In this document: positions 35,879 to 44,853 of the stretch, piece by piece | Numbering within the stretch: position 1 is the first letter of the stretch | Layout of the letters: every line of letters starts with the position of its first letter | Assembly (NCBI RefSeq): GCF_000365025.1 | Contig: NZ_KB823012.1 | Span: 186,001-250,000 of the forward strand | Direction: 5' to 3' | From: Robiginitomaculum antarcticum DSM 21748 | GTDB taxonomy: Bacteria > Pseudomonadota > Alphaproteobacteria > Caulobacterales > Maricaulaceae | DNA: 64,000 bases | Notes under the pieces: model-generated | Told to the model about the DNA's origin: nothing | Seen by the model: only the letters and a program-made list of their open reading frames with translations | Databases searched by the model: none | Translations under genes and position numbers: made by a program

Positions 35879-37199
35879 GGGTATACGGCTCAGATAATAT
35901 GCCTAAGCGTGTCTGTGCAGCATTTTTGATCGATGCATGCATCTCCATAGGAAAGTTTTGAGGCAGTATTCCTTCAATATGGTCAAATGCTGTGTGGAAG
36001 GCTTCCACTATTTCTGTAATGCAATCATCAACAAAATCTTCGTTCAAATCTGCCGCGTTGGCCGTCTCATAATAATATCTACGGCAAATATTGAGTATTT
36101 TATAATGGGGCTTCCGCCCGACAGACATAGCTAATCTAAACTCTTTATGCTGAATTTGGGCTTTGTCGAACATAGGTTGTGCGGATAAAACGTCATAAAG
36201 TGGTGTTAGAGATATCTGTCCGTGCGGACGCAGAAATATACTAAAGTTTTTTGCGTGACCGTCTGTCGCTCCAATTAACCAAAATAAAATTTGAGATTTA
36301 AAAAGTGTTTTTTGATCTTTGGCGGGGTTATCACTTTTTCTAACGAGACGTAAGATATCAATTAAAGTTGGCCCGCCTTTATTCTGATATTTTTTGGTTG
36401 GAGGAACACCTAAAACTTGACACATATCTTCTTGTGGTAATCGGATGATCTTTCTATCAGGGGTATGGATGCGATCAAAACGTTCAACAATTAGAACAGT
36501 TTTGTCTTCAAAATGGGCTATTTTAATATTAGGTGTTTCAAGTCCAAATGCCCTTAGCAATTCCAAACAATAAAATTCATTTTCAACACTATTGGATAGA
36601 TCAACCATCCCAGTGCTAAATTCTATTTTTCCAATTTGAGTTTTGAAAATATGAGTAGTCGGTGTTGTCCCTATCGGTCGGCACCATGTTTTATCGACTT
36701 TAAGAAAAGCTGCTTTTTCCTGAGCGCCTGCAATCGAAATTCGAAAGCCGCCCTCTTGTTCTATTCCTAATGGGGCATGTTTAAGGTCGACGAGAATATT
36801 TCTGACTTGTTTCTCGGTTAAGGGCTCAAAAGCTCCGCTTTCATTTGCGTCATAAACGTAATCTTTTGGAATAAACTGTAATGCCCCGACACAATCTCGG
36901 CCGATTTGTGATAATAAATCGAAGGCATCCGTACTTTCTGAACCGATACGTTCGGCTATGCCTTTTAATATAGCTTGTGAATCCGGTAATAAATTATTGA
37001 AATATGCACTTACTCTTGCTCCACGGTGTGGAGTGTTTTGTAGGGGCAGGGATAGCGATATCGGCATTGCACGTTCCCAATTTAGCCAGGTCTTCGTGTA
37101 TGTGAAACTAATATTGCCGCTACTTTGCCTCTCATAAACACCAACAAGACGTCCGTTCAAAAGGACGTTCAGCAGAATGTTTTTACGGCGTCTACTCAT
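35871..37199 (-). CDS. hipA: HipA-type serine/threonine kinase toxin
   Basis: In Escherichia coli HipA phosphorylates glutamyl-tRNA synthetase and causes growth arrest. This 442-residue homologue keeps the main sites: Ser155 in RISIAGAQEK (autophosphorylation loop), Lys186 in THIFK, the catalytic Asp313 in ATDGHAKNFS and Asp336 in YDVLSAQ. It is therefore probably active. It overlaps hipB by eight bases. Its stop lies eight bases inside the end of priA. The codon use is AT-rich against priA, suggesting acquisition. Target not known. Confidence 0.92.
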   Translation of the reverse strand: MSRRRKNILLNVLLNGRLVGVYERQSSGNISFTYTKTWLNWERAMPISLSLPLQNTPHRGARVSAYFNNLLPDSQAILKGIAERIGSESTDAFDLLSQIGRDCVGALQFIPKDYVYDANESGAFEPLTEKQVRNILVDLKHAPLGIEQEGGFRISIAGAQEKAAFLKVDKTWCRPIGTTPTTHIFKTQIGKIEFSTGMVDLSNSVENEFYCLELLRAFGLETPNIKIAHFEDKTVLIVERFDRIHTPDRKIIRLPQEDMCQVLGVPPTKKYQNKGGPTLIDILRLVRKSDNPAKDQKTLFKSQILFWLIGATDGHAKNFSIFLRPHGQISLTPLYDVLSAQPMFDKAQIQHKEFRLAMSVGRKPHYKILNICRRYYYETANAADLNEDFVDDCITEIVEAFHTAFDHIEGILPQNFPMEMHASIKNAAQTRLGILSEPYTPT

Positions 37200-37449
37200 C
37201 AAACATGTCTATAATATCTTGAGCAGAACTCTTGCGGCGTGGCCGAAATTCAATTTCAAGATCCAGCATGGCTAAGATTCTAAAAACCAGATCAAGCACG
37301 CGGTTGGTGTCACCGCTTTCGAGGCGGGAAATGGACGTTTGGTGTAGATTTAAGCGTTTAGCCAGCTCAGCCTGACTAAGACCTTGCGCCAAACGGTACT
37401 GGGTTAAAATATGACCGACATCTTTCGTGGATCGTGCAAAGCGTTGCAT
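37192..37449 (-). CDS. hipB: HipB-type antitoxin and autorepressor
   Basis: An 85-residue Xre-type HTH protein (SQAELAKRLNLHQTSISRLESG at about residues 25-46) with a C-terminal tail that should bind HipA. The ATG at 37449 is chosen because GGAGGT lies five bases before it; an ATG at 37461 touches the first operator. HipB would repress the hipBA promoter by binding the four palindromes immediately upstream. Confidence 0.92.
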   Translation of the reverse strand: MQRFARSTKDVGHILTQYRLAQGLSQAELAKRLNLHQTSISRLESGDTNRVLDLVFRILAMLDLEIEFRPRRKSSAQDIIDMFDE

Positions 37450-37461
37450 CTTTACCTCCAT

Positions 37462-37555
37462 TATGCGTTAATCGCATAACTTGTATATATGCATTAAATG
37501 CATAAGAGTCAATATGCGTTATACGCATAATATATAAATATGCATTTAATGCATA
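37462..37555 (-). promoter_or_regulatory. hipBA operator array, four palindromes
   Basis: Four 17-bp palindromes of the form TATGC-N7-GCATA lie at 37462-37478, 37488-37504, 37513-37529 and 37539-37555. Start-to-start spacing is 26, 25 and 26 bp, about 2.5 helical turns, so successive sites face opposite sides of the DNA. The N7 cores are GTTAATC, ATTAAAT, GTTATAC and ATTTAAT. The design parallels the TATCC-N8-GGATA operators of Escherichia coli hipBA with a different half-site. Confidence 0.88.
37484..37512 (-). promoter_or_regulatory. hipBA sigma-70 promoter
   Basis: On the minus strand TTGACT (37512-37507) is followed after exactly 17 bp by TATATA (37489-37484). The second operator fills the spacer, the third abuts the -35 on its upstream side, and the first covers the expected transcription start, so repressor binding would exclude polymerase. 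Confidence 0.8.
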
Positions 37556-37583
37556 ATTTGTATAAGGTTACTCATTCCTAACC

Positions 37584-38105
37584 CTAGCCCTCCAAAACCT
37601 TATTTAAGCGCCGTTTCACCAGTGCTGTGACCTTCAAAAGGCCGTAATGGTCGAGGACGGCGCGGTAGATATCGTCGCGCTGGATTTTCTTATTGGCGGC
37701 TTTGATCTGTCCGATGACAACTTCAAGCTCGCTCATCGGGATGTCGGCAAAGCCGCGCGTGCCGAGGTCGCGGACAATGACGCGCTGTTGCGTCGGCAGG
37801 CGCGTGACCCAACATACGCTGTCCTCAAGGCCGTTTGTTTCCGGGTCGTCTTCGCGCTCGATAATGACCTCCCCGTTTTTTTCTCCGGCTAATAATGCGC
37901 GTTCAAATAATTTGCGCGGCGTTGAGGCGATTTTGAGCAGTCCGGCCGCTTTGGCGTAAGCCTGAAACAGCGGCAGCGCCTGCAACGGGCCTTCGGAAGC
38001 CAGAATTTCACACATGCCGTGCATGAATTGCGCCTGTGTCGCGCGGCGTGGGTCTGCCGTTGAGCGCTCCGGCCACGGTGTAAATTCGGTATATTTGATG
38101 GTCAT
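37584..38105 (-). CDS. Unknown protein downstream of the sdh terminators
   Basis: A 173-residue protein starting at the ATG at 38105, with AAGGGG well placed before it; an in-frame start 20 codons upstream overlaps the sdh terminator and is unlikely. No signal or membrane segment. The C-terminal 50 residues look like a winged-helix or small helical domain (IQRDDIYRAVLDHYGLLKVTALVKRRLNKVL), loosely recalling domains at the end of some helicase-like proteins. I do not recognise a family. The composition is like the core genome. Confidence 0.65.
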   Translation of the reverse strand: MTIKYTEFTPWPERSTADPRRATQAQFMHGMCEILASEGPLQALPLFQAYAKAAGLLKIASTPRKLFERALLAGEKNGEVIIEREDDPETNGLEDSVCWVTRLPTQQRVIVRDLGTRGFADIPMSELEVVIGQIKAANKKIQRDDIYRAVLDHYGLLKVTALVKRRLNKVLEG

Positions 38106-38152
38106 GGTTGTCCCCTTAATTATGACTGTAGCGCAAGCGTCCCAAAACGAAA

Positions 38153-38173
38153 AGCCCCGCACCATTCGGGGCT
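38153..38173 (-). terminator. Terminator downstream of sdhA
   Basis: A 7-bp stem (AGCCCCG/CGGGGCT) with a 7-base loop followed on the minus strand by a T-rich run (TTTTCGTTTT). It is the last of three hairpins after sdhA. Confidence 0.75.
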
Positions 38174-38205
38174 ATACAGCGTATAAATTTTTAACTTAAA
38201 TATTT

Positions 38206-38220
38206 GAGCCGTTTCGGCTC
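38206..38220 (-). other. Hairpin in the sdhA downstream region
   Basis: GAGCCG-TTT-CGGCTC is a tight 6-bp stem between the larger sdhA-proximal hairpin and the terminator, in AT-rich surroundings. Confidence 0.55.
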
Positions 38221-38243
38221 ATTAATTTTCCAGCCGAGAGATG

Positions 38244-38307
38244 CGTCCAAACCTACACGCTCGCGCGCTAAACGCTCGCGCATTCGCGTTTCCGCGCGGT
38301 TTGGACG
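38244..38307 (-). other. Long hairpin abutting the sdhA stop
   Basis: Perfect 9-bp arms (CGTCCAAAC at 38244-38252, GTTTGGACG at 38299-38307) enclose a CG-rich centre with a 10-base direct repeat (ACGCTCGCGC at 38257 and 38272). It begins immediately after the sdhA stop codon. It may protect the sdhCDA message from 3' decay. Confidence 0.6.
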
Positions 38308-40107
38308 TTAATACACCCGTTTTTTCGGCTTTATGTAATCTATGCCGTCCGTCATGGTGTAGTCATGGACGGGGCGGTAGTCGATTTTAACTTTGCCCGT
38401 ATCGGTATCGAAATAGCCGAGCGTATGCTTCATCCATTTTGCGTCATTACGGTCCGGATAATCCTCATGCGCGTGAGCGCCGCGGCTCTCTTTTCGGTTG
38501 GCGGCGCTGGTCATAGTGACGACGGCCTGACTGACAAGATTGTCCAGTTCTAACGCCTCCATCAAATCTGTGTTCCAGATCATGGTGCGGTCGGAGACGG
38601 AGATGTCTTTCATTTCAGTATAGACCTGCTGCACTTTTTCGACGCCTTCATTAAGGCTGTCTTCGGTGCGGAAGACCGCGCAATGGGCCTGCATAGTCTT
38701 TTGCAAGCGCAGGCGAATTTCGGCTGTGGGCTTGCTGCCTGTTGCAGTGCGAAAGCGCTCCAGTCGGGTCAGGCTTTGCGCTCCAGCCGTGTCCGGCAGA
38801 GGCTTTTGATCCGCGCCGGCGACAACTGTTTCGGCGCAGCGCAGGCCGGCCGCACGGCCAAAGACGACCAGGTCAATCAAGCTGTTTGAGCCCAGACGGT
38901 TGGCGCCGTGAACGGAGACGCAGGCCGCTTCGCCGACAGCCATAAGGCCGGGGACGACGTGATCCGGGTTCTTGCCCTTTTTGGTGACGACTTCGCCGTG
39001 ATAATTGGTTTGGATGCCGCCCATATTGTAATGGCAGGTCGGAAGAACCGGGATCGGTTCTTTGGTGACGTCAACGCCGGCAAAAATGCGCGCGGTCTCT
39101 GATATGCCCGGAAGGCGCTCAGCCAGAACGGCCGGGTCAAGGTGATCCAGATGCAGAAAGATATGGTCTTTCTCCGGCCCGACGCCGCGGCCTTCGCGAA
39201 TTTCCAAAGTCATGGCGCGGCTGACAACATCGCGGCTGGCCAGGTCTTTGGCGGACGGGGCGTAACGCTCCATAAAGCGCTCGCCTTCGGAATTGGTGAG
39301 ATAGCCGCCTTCGCCGCGCGAGCCTTCGGTAATCAGGCAGCCCGCGCCGTAAATGCCGGTCGGGTGGAACTGGATGAACTCCATATCTTGCACAGGCAGA
39401 CCTGCGCGCAAAACCATAGCATTGCCGTCGCCCGTGCAAGTATGAGCAGAAGTCGCGCTAAAGAAGACGCGGCCATAGCCGCCCGTGGCGAGAATGACTT
39501 TTTGCGCGCGGAAACGGTGCAGTGTTCCGTCGTCGAGTTTCCACGCCGTAATGCCGCGGCACTCGCCGTCTTCTATGATCAGATCGAGCGCGAAATATTC
39601 GATAAAGAATTCGGCGTCATAGCGCAGGGACTGGCCGTAAAGCGTATGCAGCATGGCGTGACCGGTTCGGTCCGCGGCGGCGCATGTGCGCTGCGCTTCC
39701 GGGCCTTGACCCATATTTTGCATCATGCCCCCGAATGGACGCTGATAAATTTTGCCCTCTTCGGTACGCGAAAAGGGCATGCCCCAATGCTCAAGTTCGT
39801 AAACGGCTTTGGGCGCTTCGCGGCAGAGATATTCGATTGAGTCCTGGTCGCCGAGCCAATCAGAGCCTTTAACCGTGTCATACATATGCCACTGCCACTC
39901 ATCGGGGCCCATATTGCCGAGGCTGGCGGCGATGCCGCCCTGCGCGGCCACGGTGTGGGACCGGGTTGGAAAGACTTTAGTGACGCAGGCGGTCTTAAGG
40001 CCCGCTTGGGCAGCGCCCAGTGTTGCGCGCAGGCCGGAGCCGCCCGCGCCAACAACGACGACGTCAAATGTATGGTCGGTCCATTTTTGTTGCGAATTTT
40101 CGCTCAT
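38308..40107 (-). CDS. sdhA: Succinate dehydrogenase flavoprotein subunit
   Basis: SdhA oxidises succinate to fumarate in the TCA cycle and passes electrons via SdhB to quinone. The 599-residue protein has the Rossmann motif [12 protein letters not shown] near residue 17, covalent-FAD His51 in SHTVAAQGG, the active-site GRGEGG-type region ([21 protein letters not shown]), HYNMGG and [22 protein letters not shown]. It is the last gene of sdhC-sdhD-sdhA on this strand. sdhB, which usually follows, is not here; hairpins and an unrelated gene follow instead. Confidence 0.97.
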   Translation of the reverse strand: MSENSQQKWTDHTFDVVVVGAGGSGLRATLGAAQAGLKTACVTKVFPTRSHTVAAQGGIAASLGNMGPDEWQWHMYDTVKGSDWLGDQDSIEYLCREAPKAVYELEHWGMPFSRTEEGKIYQRPFGGMMQNMGQGPEAQRTCAAADRTGHAMLHTLYGQSLRYDAEFFIEYFALDLIIEDGECRGITAWKLDDGTLHRFRAQKVILATGGYGRVFFSATSAHTCTGDGNAMVLRAGLPVQDMEFIQFHPTGIYGAGCLITEGSRGEGGYLTNSEGERFMERYAPSAKDLASRDVVSRAMTLEIREGRGVGPEKDHIFLHLDHLDPAVLAERLPGISETARIFAGVDVTKEPIPVLPTCHYNMGGIQTNYHGEVVTKKGKNPDHVVPGLMAVGEAACVSVHGANRLGSNSLIDLVVFGRAAGLRCAETVVAGADQKPLPDTAGAQSLTRLERFRTATGSKPTAEIRLRLQKTMQAHCAVFRTEDSLNEGVEKVQQVYTEMKDISVSDRTMIWNTDLMEALELDNLVSQAVVTMTSAANRKESRGAHAHEDYPDRNDAKWMKHTLGYFDTDTGKVKIDYRPVHDYTMTDGIDYIKPKKRVY

Positions 40108-40108
40108 C

Positions 40109-40492
40109 TTAGGCTCCCAGCCAAATACGGAATATGGATAATACGGCCAATAGCCAGAATCCGATGGATATAAGTGTCACGGCGAGCAGCAATCCCATAC
40201 GCGTGCCCCCTGACGTGTAATCAAGAATGACTTCGGTCAGGCCGCTGCGGCCGTGGAAAAATGCCGCTGTTACAAACAGCAGCAATGTCAGGGCGCCAAA
40301 TGTAGTCTCGATATAATCTAAAAATCCGTCAAATCCGTCCGGCGCACTGGAGAGAATGCCCCAGACGAGAAACGGTACGGTGATGGCGAGGATAATTGCG
40401 GAGACGCGGTGGGCAATAAAATGATGCGTGCCGTTATGCGCGCTGCCATGGCCTTTAACGCGGCTCATATCTGTTCTGAAATCCTGGGACAT
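40109..40492 (-). CDS. sdhD: Succinate dehydrogenase membrane anchor subunit
   Basis: A 127-residue protein with three hydrophobic helices, beginning with a hydrophilic His-rich N-terminus ([22 protein letters not shown]). His in [15 protein letters not shown] fits the heme b ligand of SdhD. It anchors SdhA/SdhB in the inner membrane and helps form the quinone site. It overlaps sdhC by one base (TAATG) and ends one base before sdhA. Confidence 0.93.
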   Translation of the reverse strand: MSQDFRTDMSRVKGHGSAHNGTHHFIAHRVSAIILAITVPFLVWGILSSAPDGFDGFLDYIETTFGALTLLLFVTAAFFHGRSGLTEVILDYTSGGTRMGLLLAVTLISIGFWLLAVLSIFRIWLGA

Positions 40493-40896
40493 TATACGCC
40501 TCCTACAGATGAGACGAGTATAAAGGTCAAGATGACCGCGATCACGGCGGCCGCCGCGATGATCGCTATGGACATGGCATTGGCAACAGGCGGGCTGAGC
40601 AGATGCCCACTATCCCAGATCAAATGACGTATGCCGTTGAGCATATGAAAGCTGAGAATGCCGATGACGATGAAAAATCCAATCGCGCCGAGCGGGGAAT
40701 AGAATATGGCGGAATAATTCATAAACACTTCGGGCCCTGCGGCCAATACGGCGAGAAATACCGATAAGAGAATGATCGCAAGATATAGCGCAACACCTGT
40801 GGCGCGGTGCAATATGGAGGACAGCATGGTCGGATGCCAGCGCCAGACCTGCAAATGAGGCGACAAAGGCCGCGTATCATTCCATTTCGATCCCAT
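40492..40896 (-). CDS. sdhC: Succinate dehydrogenase cytochrome b556 subunit
   Basis: The 134-residue protein shows RPLSPHLQVWRWHPTMLSSILHRATG near the N-terminus and HMLNGIRHLIWDSGH, the SdhC signatures that place the quinone-site Ser and Arg and the heme His. Three membrane helices are visible. I choose the ATG at 40896, preceded by GGAGAG; the longer frame to 40995 has no support. Confidence 0.94.
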   Translation of the reverse strand: MGSKWNDTRPLSPHLQVWRWHPTMLSSILHRATGVALYLAIILLSVFLAVLAAGPEVFMNYSAIFYSPLGAIGFFIVIGILSFHMLNGIRHLIWDSGHLLSPPVANAMSIAIIAAAAVIAVILTFILVSSVGGV

Positions 40897-41116
40897 AATT
40901 TTCTCTCCGTAAATCTTTGCGCGCAAAGTAAAGAGGCACGCTCTATAGTCAACGTGTAATGCTGGGTTTTGGACGTGCGACATATGGCGGGCCATCGCGT
41001 ATTGGCGTTTAAATATTCACGATAGCGTGTCATGCAGCTTTGGCTTTGGCCTTGCCCGTGCGCTACGGGACGGGTAAAGCCAATCGCCTAATACGCAATG
41101 AGAACAACAGGTCGAT

Positions 41117-42484
41117 ATGAGCGCTGTGCCGTCAGAGACAAAGTCTCCCGAAATTACTGATAAATCGCAAATGATTGAGCATCTCGCTGCGGGAAATAAG
41201 CCGCGCGAGAACTGGCGCATTGGCACTGAGCACGAGAAGATCGGATTTAATACCAAAACGCTTAAGCCGCTGCCCTATGAAGGCTCGACATCGATACGAA
41301 AAATGCTCGAAGGGCTACAGCGTTTTGACTGGGAGCCGATTTTAGAAAAAGGCTATCTCATTGCTCTGAAACGCAATGGAGCCTCCGTCAGCCTCGAGCC
41401 AGGCGGTCAATTTGAGCTGTCGGGTGCGCCGCTGAAAACCGTGCATGAGACGTGCCGCGAAGTTTCCCGCCATTTACGCGAAGTGCGCGATGTCGCCGGT
41501 GAAATCGGCGCGGGATTCCTATCGCTTGGATTCCGCCCCGATACAAAACTCGAAGACGTACCGATGATGCCCAAGGGGCGCTATAATATTATGAAATCCT
41601 ATATGCCCAAAGTCGGCACACATGGTCTGGAGATGATGTTTCGGACATGTACGGTTCAAACCAATCTGGATTTTGGCTCCGAAGCAGACATGGTCAAAAA
41701 AATGCGCGTCAGTCTGGCGCTGCAGCCGGTCGCGACGGCGCTGTTTGCTAATTCCCCGTTCACGGATGGGAAATTGAATGGTTATAAATCCTACCGCTCC
41801 CGCATCTGGCTCGACACGGATGCAGACCGCACCGGCATGCTGCCCTTTGCTTTCGATGAAGGGTTCGGTTTTGAACACTATGTCGATTACGCGCTGAATG
41901 TGCCGATGTATTTTGTTTATCGCGGCGGCACATATCTGGATGCCTCCGGTAAGTCATTCAAAGATTTCCTGAACGGAAACCTTGATATTGTGCCGGGGCA
42001 GCGCGCGACTATGCGCGACTTTGAGGATCACCTGTCGACAATATTTCCTGAAGTACGCTTGAAGCAATTTTTAGAAATGCGCGGTGCGGATACCGGGCCG
42101 TGGAACGAGCTGTGCGCGCTGCCTGCATTCTGGGTAGGCTTGCTCTACGACGAAACTGCGCTCGATGCAGCGTGGGATTTGGTCAAAGACTGGACGCAGG
42201 AAGAGCGTGAACAACTGCGCCGCGACGTGCCTAAAATGGGCCTGCAAACGCCCCATCGCGGCGGCACTCTGCAAGATGTGGCCAAGGCTGCGCTGGATAT
42301 CTCACGACACGGTCTAAACGCGCGGGCCCATCTGAACGGACATGGCGAAAGCGAAACCGTATTTTTGCAGGAGCTCGACGAATTTGCGCGCAGTGGCAAA
42401 TCCAATGCCGACCGTTTGATTGCCGATTATAAAGGCAAATGGGACGGCGATATTACGCGCGCCTACCAGGACTGCATTTATTAA
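41117..42484 (+). CDS. gshA: Glutamate-cysteine ligase (plant/alphaproteobacterial type)
   Basis: This enzyme makes gamma-glutamylcysteine, the first step of glutathione synthesis. The 455-residue sequence is the plant-like class: WRIGTEHEKIGF, LKRNGASVSLEPGGQFELSGAPL, MMFRTCTVQTNLDFGSEADM and KDFLNGNLDIVPGQRATMRDFEDHLSTIFPEVRLK. It is monocistronic between the sdh operon and a convergent TonB receptor gene, whose stop is nine bases away. Confidence 0.95.
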   Translation: MSAVPSETKSPEITDKSQMIEHLAAGNKPRENWRIGTEHEKIGFNTKTLKPLPYEGSTSIRKMLEGLQRFDWEPILEKGYLIALKRNGASVSLEPGGQFELSGAPLKTVHETCREVSRHLREVRDVAGEIGAGFLSLGFRPDTKLEDVPMMPKGRYNIMKSYMPKVGTHGLEMMFRTCTVQTNLDFGSEADMVKKMRVSLALQPVATALFANSPFTDGKLNGYKSYRSRIWLDTDADRTGMLPFAFDEGFGFEHYVDYALNVPMYFVYRGGTYLDASGKSFKDFLNGNLDIVPGQRATMRDFEDHLSTIFPEVRLKQFLEMRGADTGPWNELCALPAFWVGLLYDETALDAAWDLVKDWTQEEREQLRRDVPKMGLQTPHRGGTLQDVAKAALDISRHGLNARAHLNGHGESETVFLQELDEFARSGKSNADRLIADYKGKWDGDITRAYQDCIY

Positions 42485-42493
42485 GCTTTGGGT

Positions 42494-44584
42494 TTAAAAC
42501 GTCCCTGAAATAGAAACTTCAAAATCATTGCGAAAATAACGCTCGCGCTCTTCTATATAGTCCAGATTGCCGACATTGCGCTGGCCATCGAATACATCGC
42601 GGCGCAAACGTTCGGTGAACCCGCCCAGATTTCGAAATGTACCCCTGATCTTCAAACCGGCCACATCCTTGTGCTCGATAAAAACGGCTGAAAACGGATC
42701 GTCATAACTATTATTGACGATCTGAAAGATACCACGGCGCGGAACGCTGCGCTGGTAATTTAAACCGAAACCATAGGCGATATTCGTGTCAGGAATGTCA
42801 TGACGGAAATTGACTTCGGCCTTGCGGCTATCGCGTCCGTTAATGCGGCGTTTCGAGGTGAGAAGCGGATCCAGTAGCTCGCTGGATTGCGCGACAAGCG
42901 TGAAATTCAGCTCCGTACCGTCAAAGTTCCAGCGCTCGCCTTTAAGCGTGCCGCGCAGGATCGCTCCATATGCCGAGGCGGTGTCGATATTGCCAACGCC
43001 TTCGCCGTCTGTACCAATCGGGATGTTGTCGACAATATCTTCGATGTCTTCATAAAAGAGCCGAAGGTTTAAATTGGTGCCTTGGCCGAAATCTTTTTCA
43101 AATTCCAGCGCATGGTTCCAAAATTGAACCGGGACAAGTCTTGCATTTCCGGCTTGATCAATATCAGTCTCCAGACTGACCGATGAAATAAAGTCGAAAA
43201 AGTTTAGCTGCCCCACCCGCCGGCCAAGCTCATATCGAATATCCAGAGTGTCGCTCGCTGCATAAGCTGTATTGATAAAGCCTTTGGGCCGGACAAAACT
43301 GCGCGAGACATTATTTGCGCCGGATTGCGTGATTTCGGAATACTCTACGCCGATGGAGGCCTGGACTGTCAGTTTTTTACCGAATGTACGGTTATGCGTC
43401 AGCGTGATTTCACCGCGGTTTTCCTCAACCTTAGCGAGGGGGTCATCGAGCACCTCTTCAGTGAATAAAGCGCTGCGGTCTGCGGTGAAATAATCTGATT
43501 CAATATCGAGAAAATTATAGGCGCCTTCTGCGCTGATTTGCCAGTCCTGCCCCGCCTGCGTTCCCGCCCAGCTATATTCGGCGCGGCCTATGCTTTCTCC
43601 CTCATCTGCAACCTGATTGAACCGTTCACCCAGAGCAAAGCCCTGATCATCAAAATAGACAATCTCATTTCCCACGGGGGAATGCTCCAGGCGCTGCACG
43701 CCGATGAGTTTCAAATCTCCAATACCGAGCGGAAAGGCATAATCTGCTGAAATTTCCGCGTTCCATTCGTCCTCGCCGCGGCGAAAAATAGACGTATATG
43801 TGCTGCCGCGAGGCGTTAGTGCAGTTCGGTCGGATGTTTCTACAAAGTGAAAATTCACTTGCTGGTATTCTGCTGAGAGGTTTGCACTGTGTCCTTCGCG
43901 CGGCGCAAAGACCAGCGCGGCTGAGATTTTCGGAGCCTGAACTTCGCGGCCACCTTTTTCCTCGGCAGTCTCGTAAATAACGCCATCGGCATCGCGGACA
44001 CGCTCGGGACCAAATCCGGTGGAATTATCAGAATTGTCTTCAACGGTGAGCGTATAATCGATATCGCGCCATTTTCCCGACACAGTTGCATTGCCGCGCA
44101 GCCAGCGCGGCTGCGCGTCTTGGCGAAAGCGCGGACGCCAGCGCCAATTGCCCGACAACCCGGTCGTATTGACCCGTATATCGGCCACGTCCCCGGTCAA
44201 ACCCGGAATGCCTAAATCCGCGCCTTCGCGAATGGTAATTGAGACAACAGAGTCAGCCGGAATACGTCGCAATGCGGTGTGCGGTCCAACGGATTTTCCT
44301 GAGAGTCGCTTGCCGTTAATAAGAACATTTGCGCCGCCTTGTCCCAGACCGCGGCCATTATTATTGCCGCCGCTAATCTCAAAGCCCGGGACGCGCGCCA
44401 CCATATCAAGCGCATTTAGGGGCACGTAGGCGTTAAAATAAGCTGGAGTATAGACGCGAGCGGACGCGTCAGTAGACGCTGGTAAGTCCGGCGGAATTTG
44501 CGCCTGCCCGTAAGCCTTAGGCAAAGTTAAAGCCAAGCCGCTCAACACCACAAGCGACGCGGCCAATCTTATTGTTGCACGCAT
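42494..44584 (-). CDS. TonB-dependent outer membrane receptor
   Basis: A signal peptide (ASLVVLSGLALTLPKAYGQ) is followed by a compact plug domain (PLNALDMVARVPGFEISGGNNNGRGLGQGGANVLINGKRL and RIPADSVVSITIREGAD) and a beta-barrel with alternating aromatic strands. The protein ends in Phe (DFEVSISGTF), the usual beta-barrel signal. Length 696. I see no clear TonB box at the mature N-terminus. Substrate unknown; no uptake cluster is linked. The 269 bases upstream (44585-44853) hold only the two promoters. Confidence 0.88.
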   Translation of the reverse strand: MRATIRLAASLVVLSGLALTLPKAYGQAQIPPDLPASTDASARVYTPAYFNAYVPLNALDMVARVPGFEISGGNNNGRGLGQGGANVLINGKRLSGKSVGPHTALRRIPADSVVSITIREGADLGIPGLTGDVADIRVNTTGLSGNWRWRPRFRQDAQPRWLRGNATVSGKWRDIDYTLTVEDNSDNSTGFGPERVRDADGVIYETAEEKGGREVQAPKISAALVFAPREGHSANLSAEYQQVNFHFVETSDRTALTPRGSTYTSIFRRGEDEWNAEISADYAFPLGIGDLKLIGVQRLEHSPVGNEIVYFDDQGFALGERFNQVADEGESIGRAEYSWAGTQAGQDWQISAEGAYNFLDIESDYFTADRSALFTEEVLDDPLAKVEENRGEITLTHNRTFGKKLTVQASIGVEYSEITQSGANNVSRSFVRPKGFINTAYAASDTLDIRYELGRRVGQLNFFDFISSVSLETDIDQAGNARLVPVQFWNHALEFEKDFGQGTNLNLRLFYEDIEDIVDNIPIGTDGEGVGNIDTASAYGAILRGTLKGERWNFDGTELNFTLVAQSSELLDPLLTSKRRINGRDSRKAEVNFRHDIPDTNIAYGFGLNYQRSVPRRGIFQIVNNSYDDPFSAVFIEHKDVAGLKIRGTFRNLGGFTERLRRDVFDGQRNVGNLDYIEERERYFRNDFEVSISGTF

Positions 44585-44853
44585 TGATTAATTCCAACCC
44601 CATGGCGCTCTGCCTATGTGACAGCTACGAAAGACCTGCTTATCGACATCCTGATTCGATTGCTCTGCACAGCCTAATCGGTAAAAGCAATTATTTCTTT
44701 AACATAGCTTATATATGGGGCTATTTTGCCAAGTTTAGGCACGCCATTAGGAACGCAATTTAAAAACAACTTGAACCGCGCTTAAAGCACAGGCACAACG
44801 GGCCAAATTAATTATCGGCGCGTAACGCGCTCGGGGTAACTTAGGGGGTTTTA

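Noticed and set aside
37462-37555. CRISPR-like regular repeats
   Set aside because: The repeats are 17-bp palindromes with 8-9 bp spacers, overlay a promoter next to hipB and lack cas genes, so they are operators.
44572-44763. 63-residue ORF upstream of the POT gene
   Set aside because: It overlaps the start of the TonB receptor gene, has no ribosome site and shows no protein-like pattern; treated as chance.
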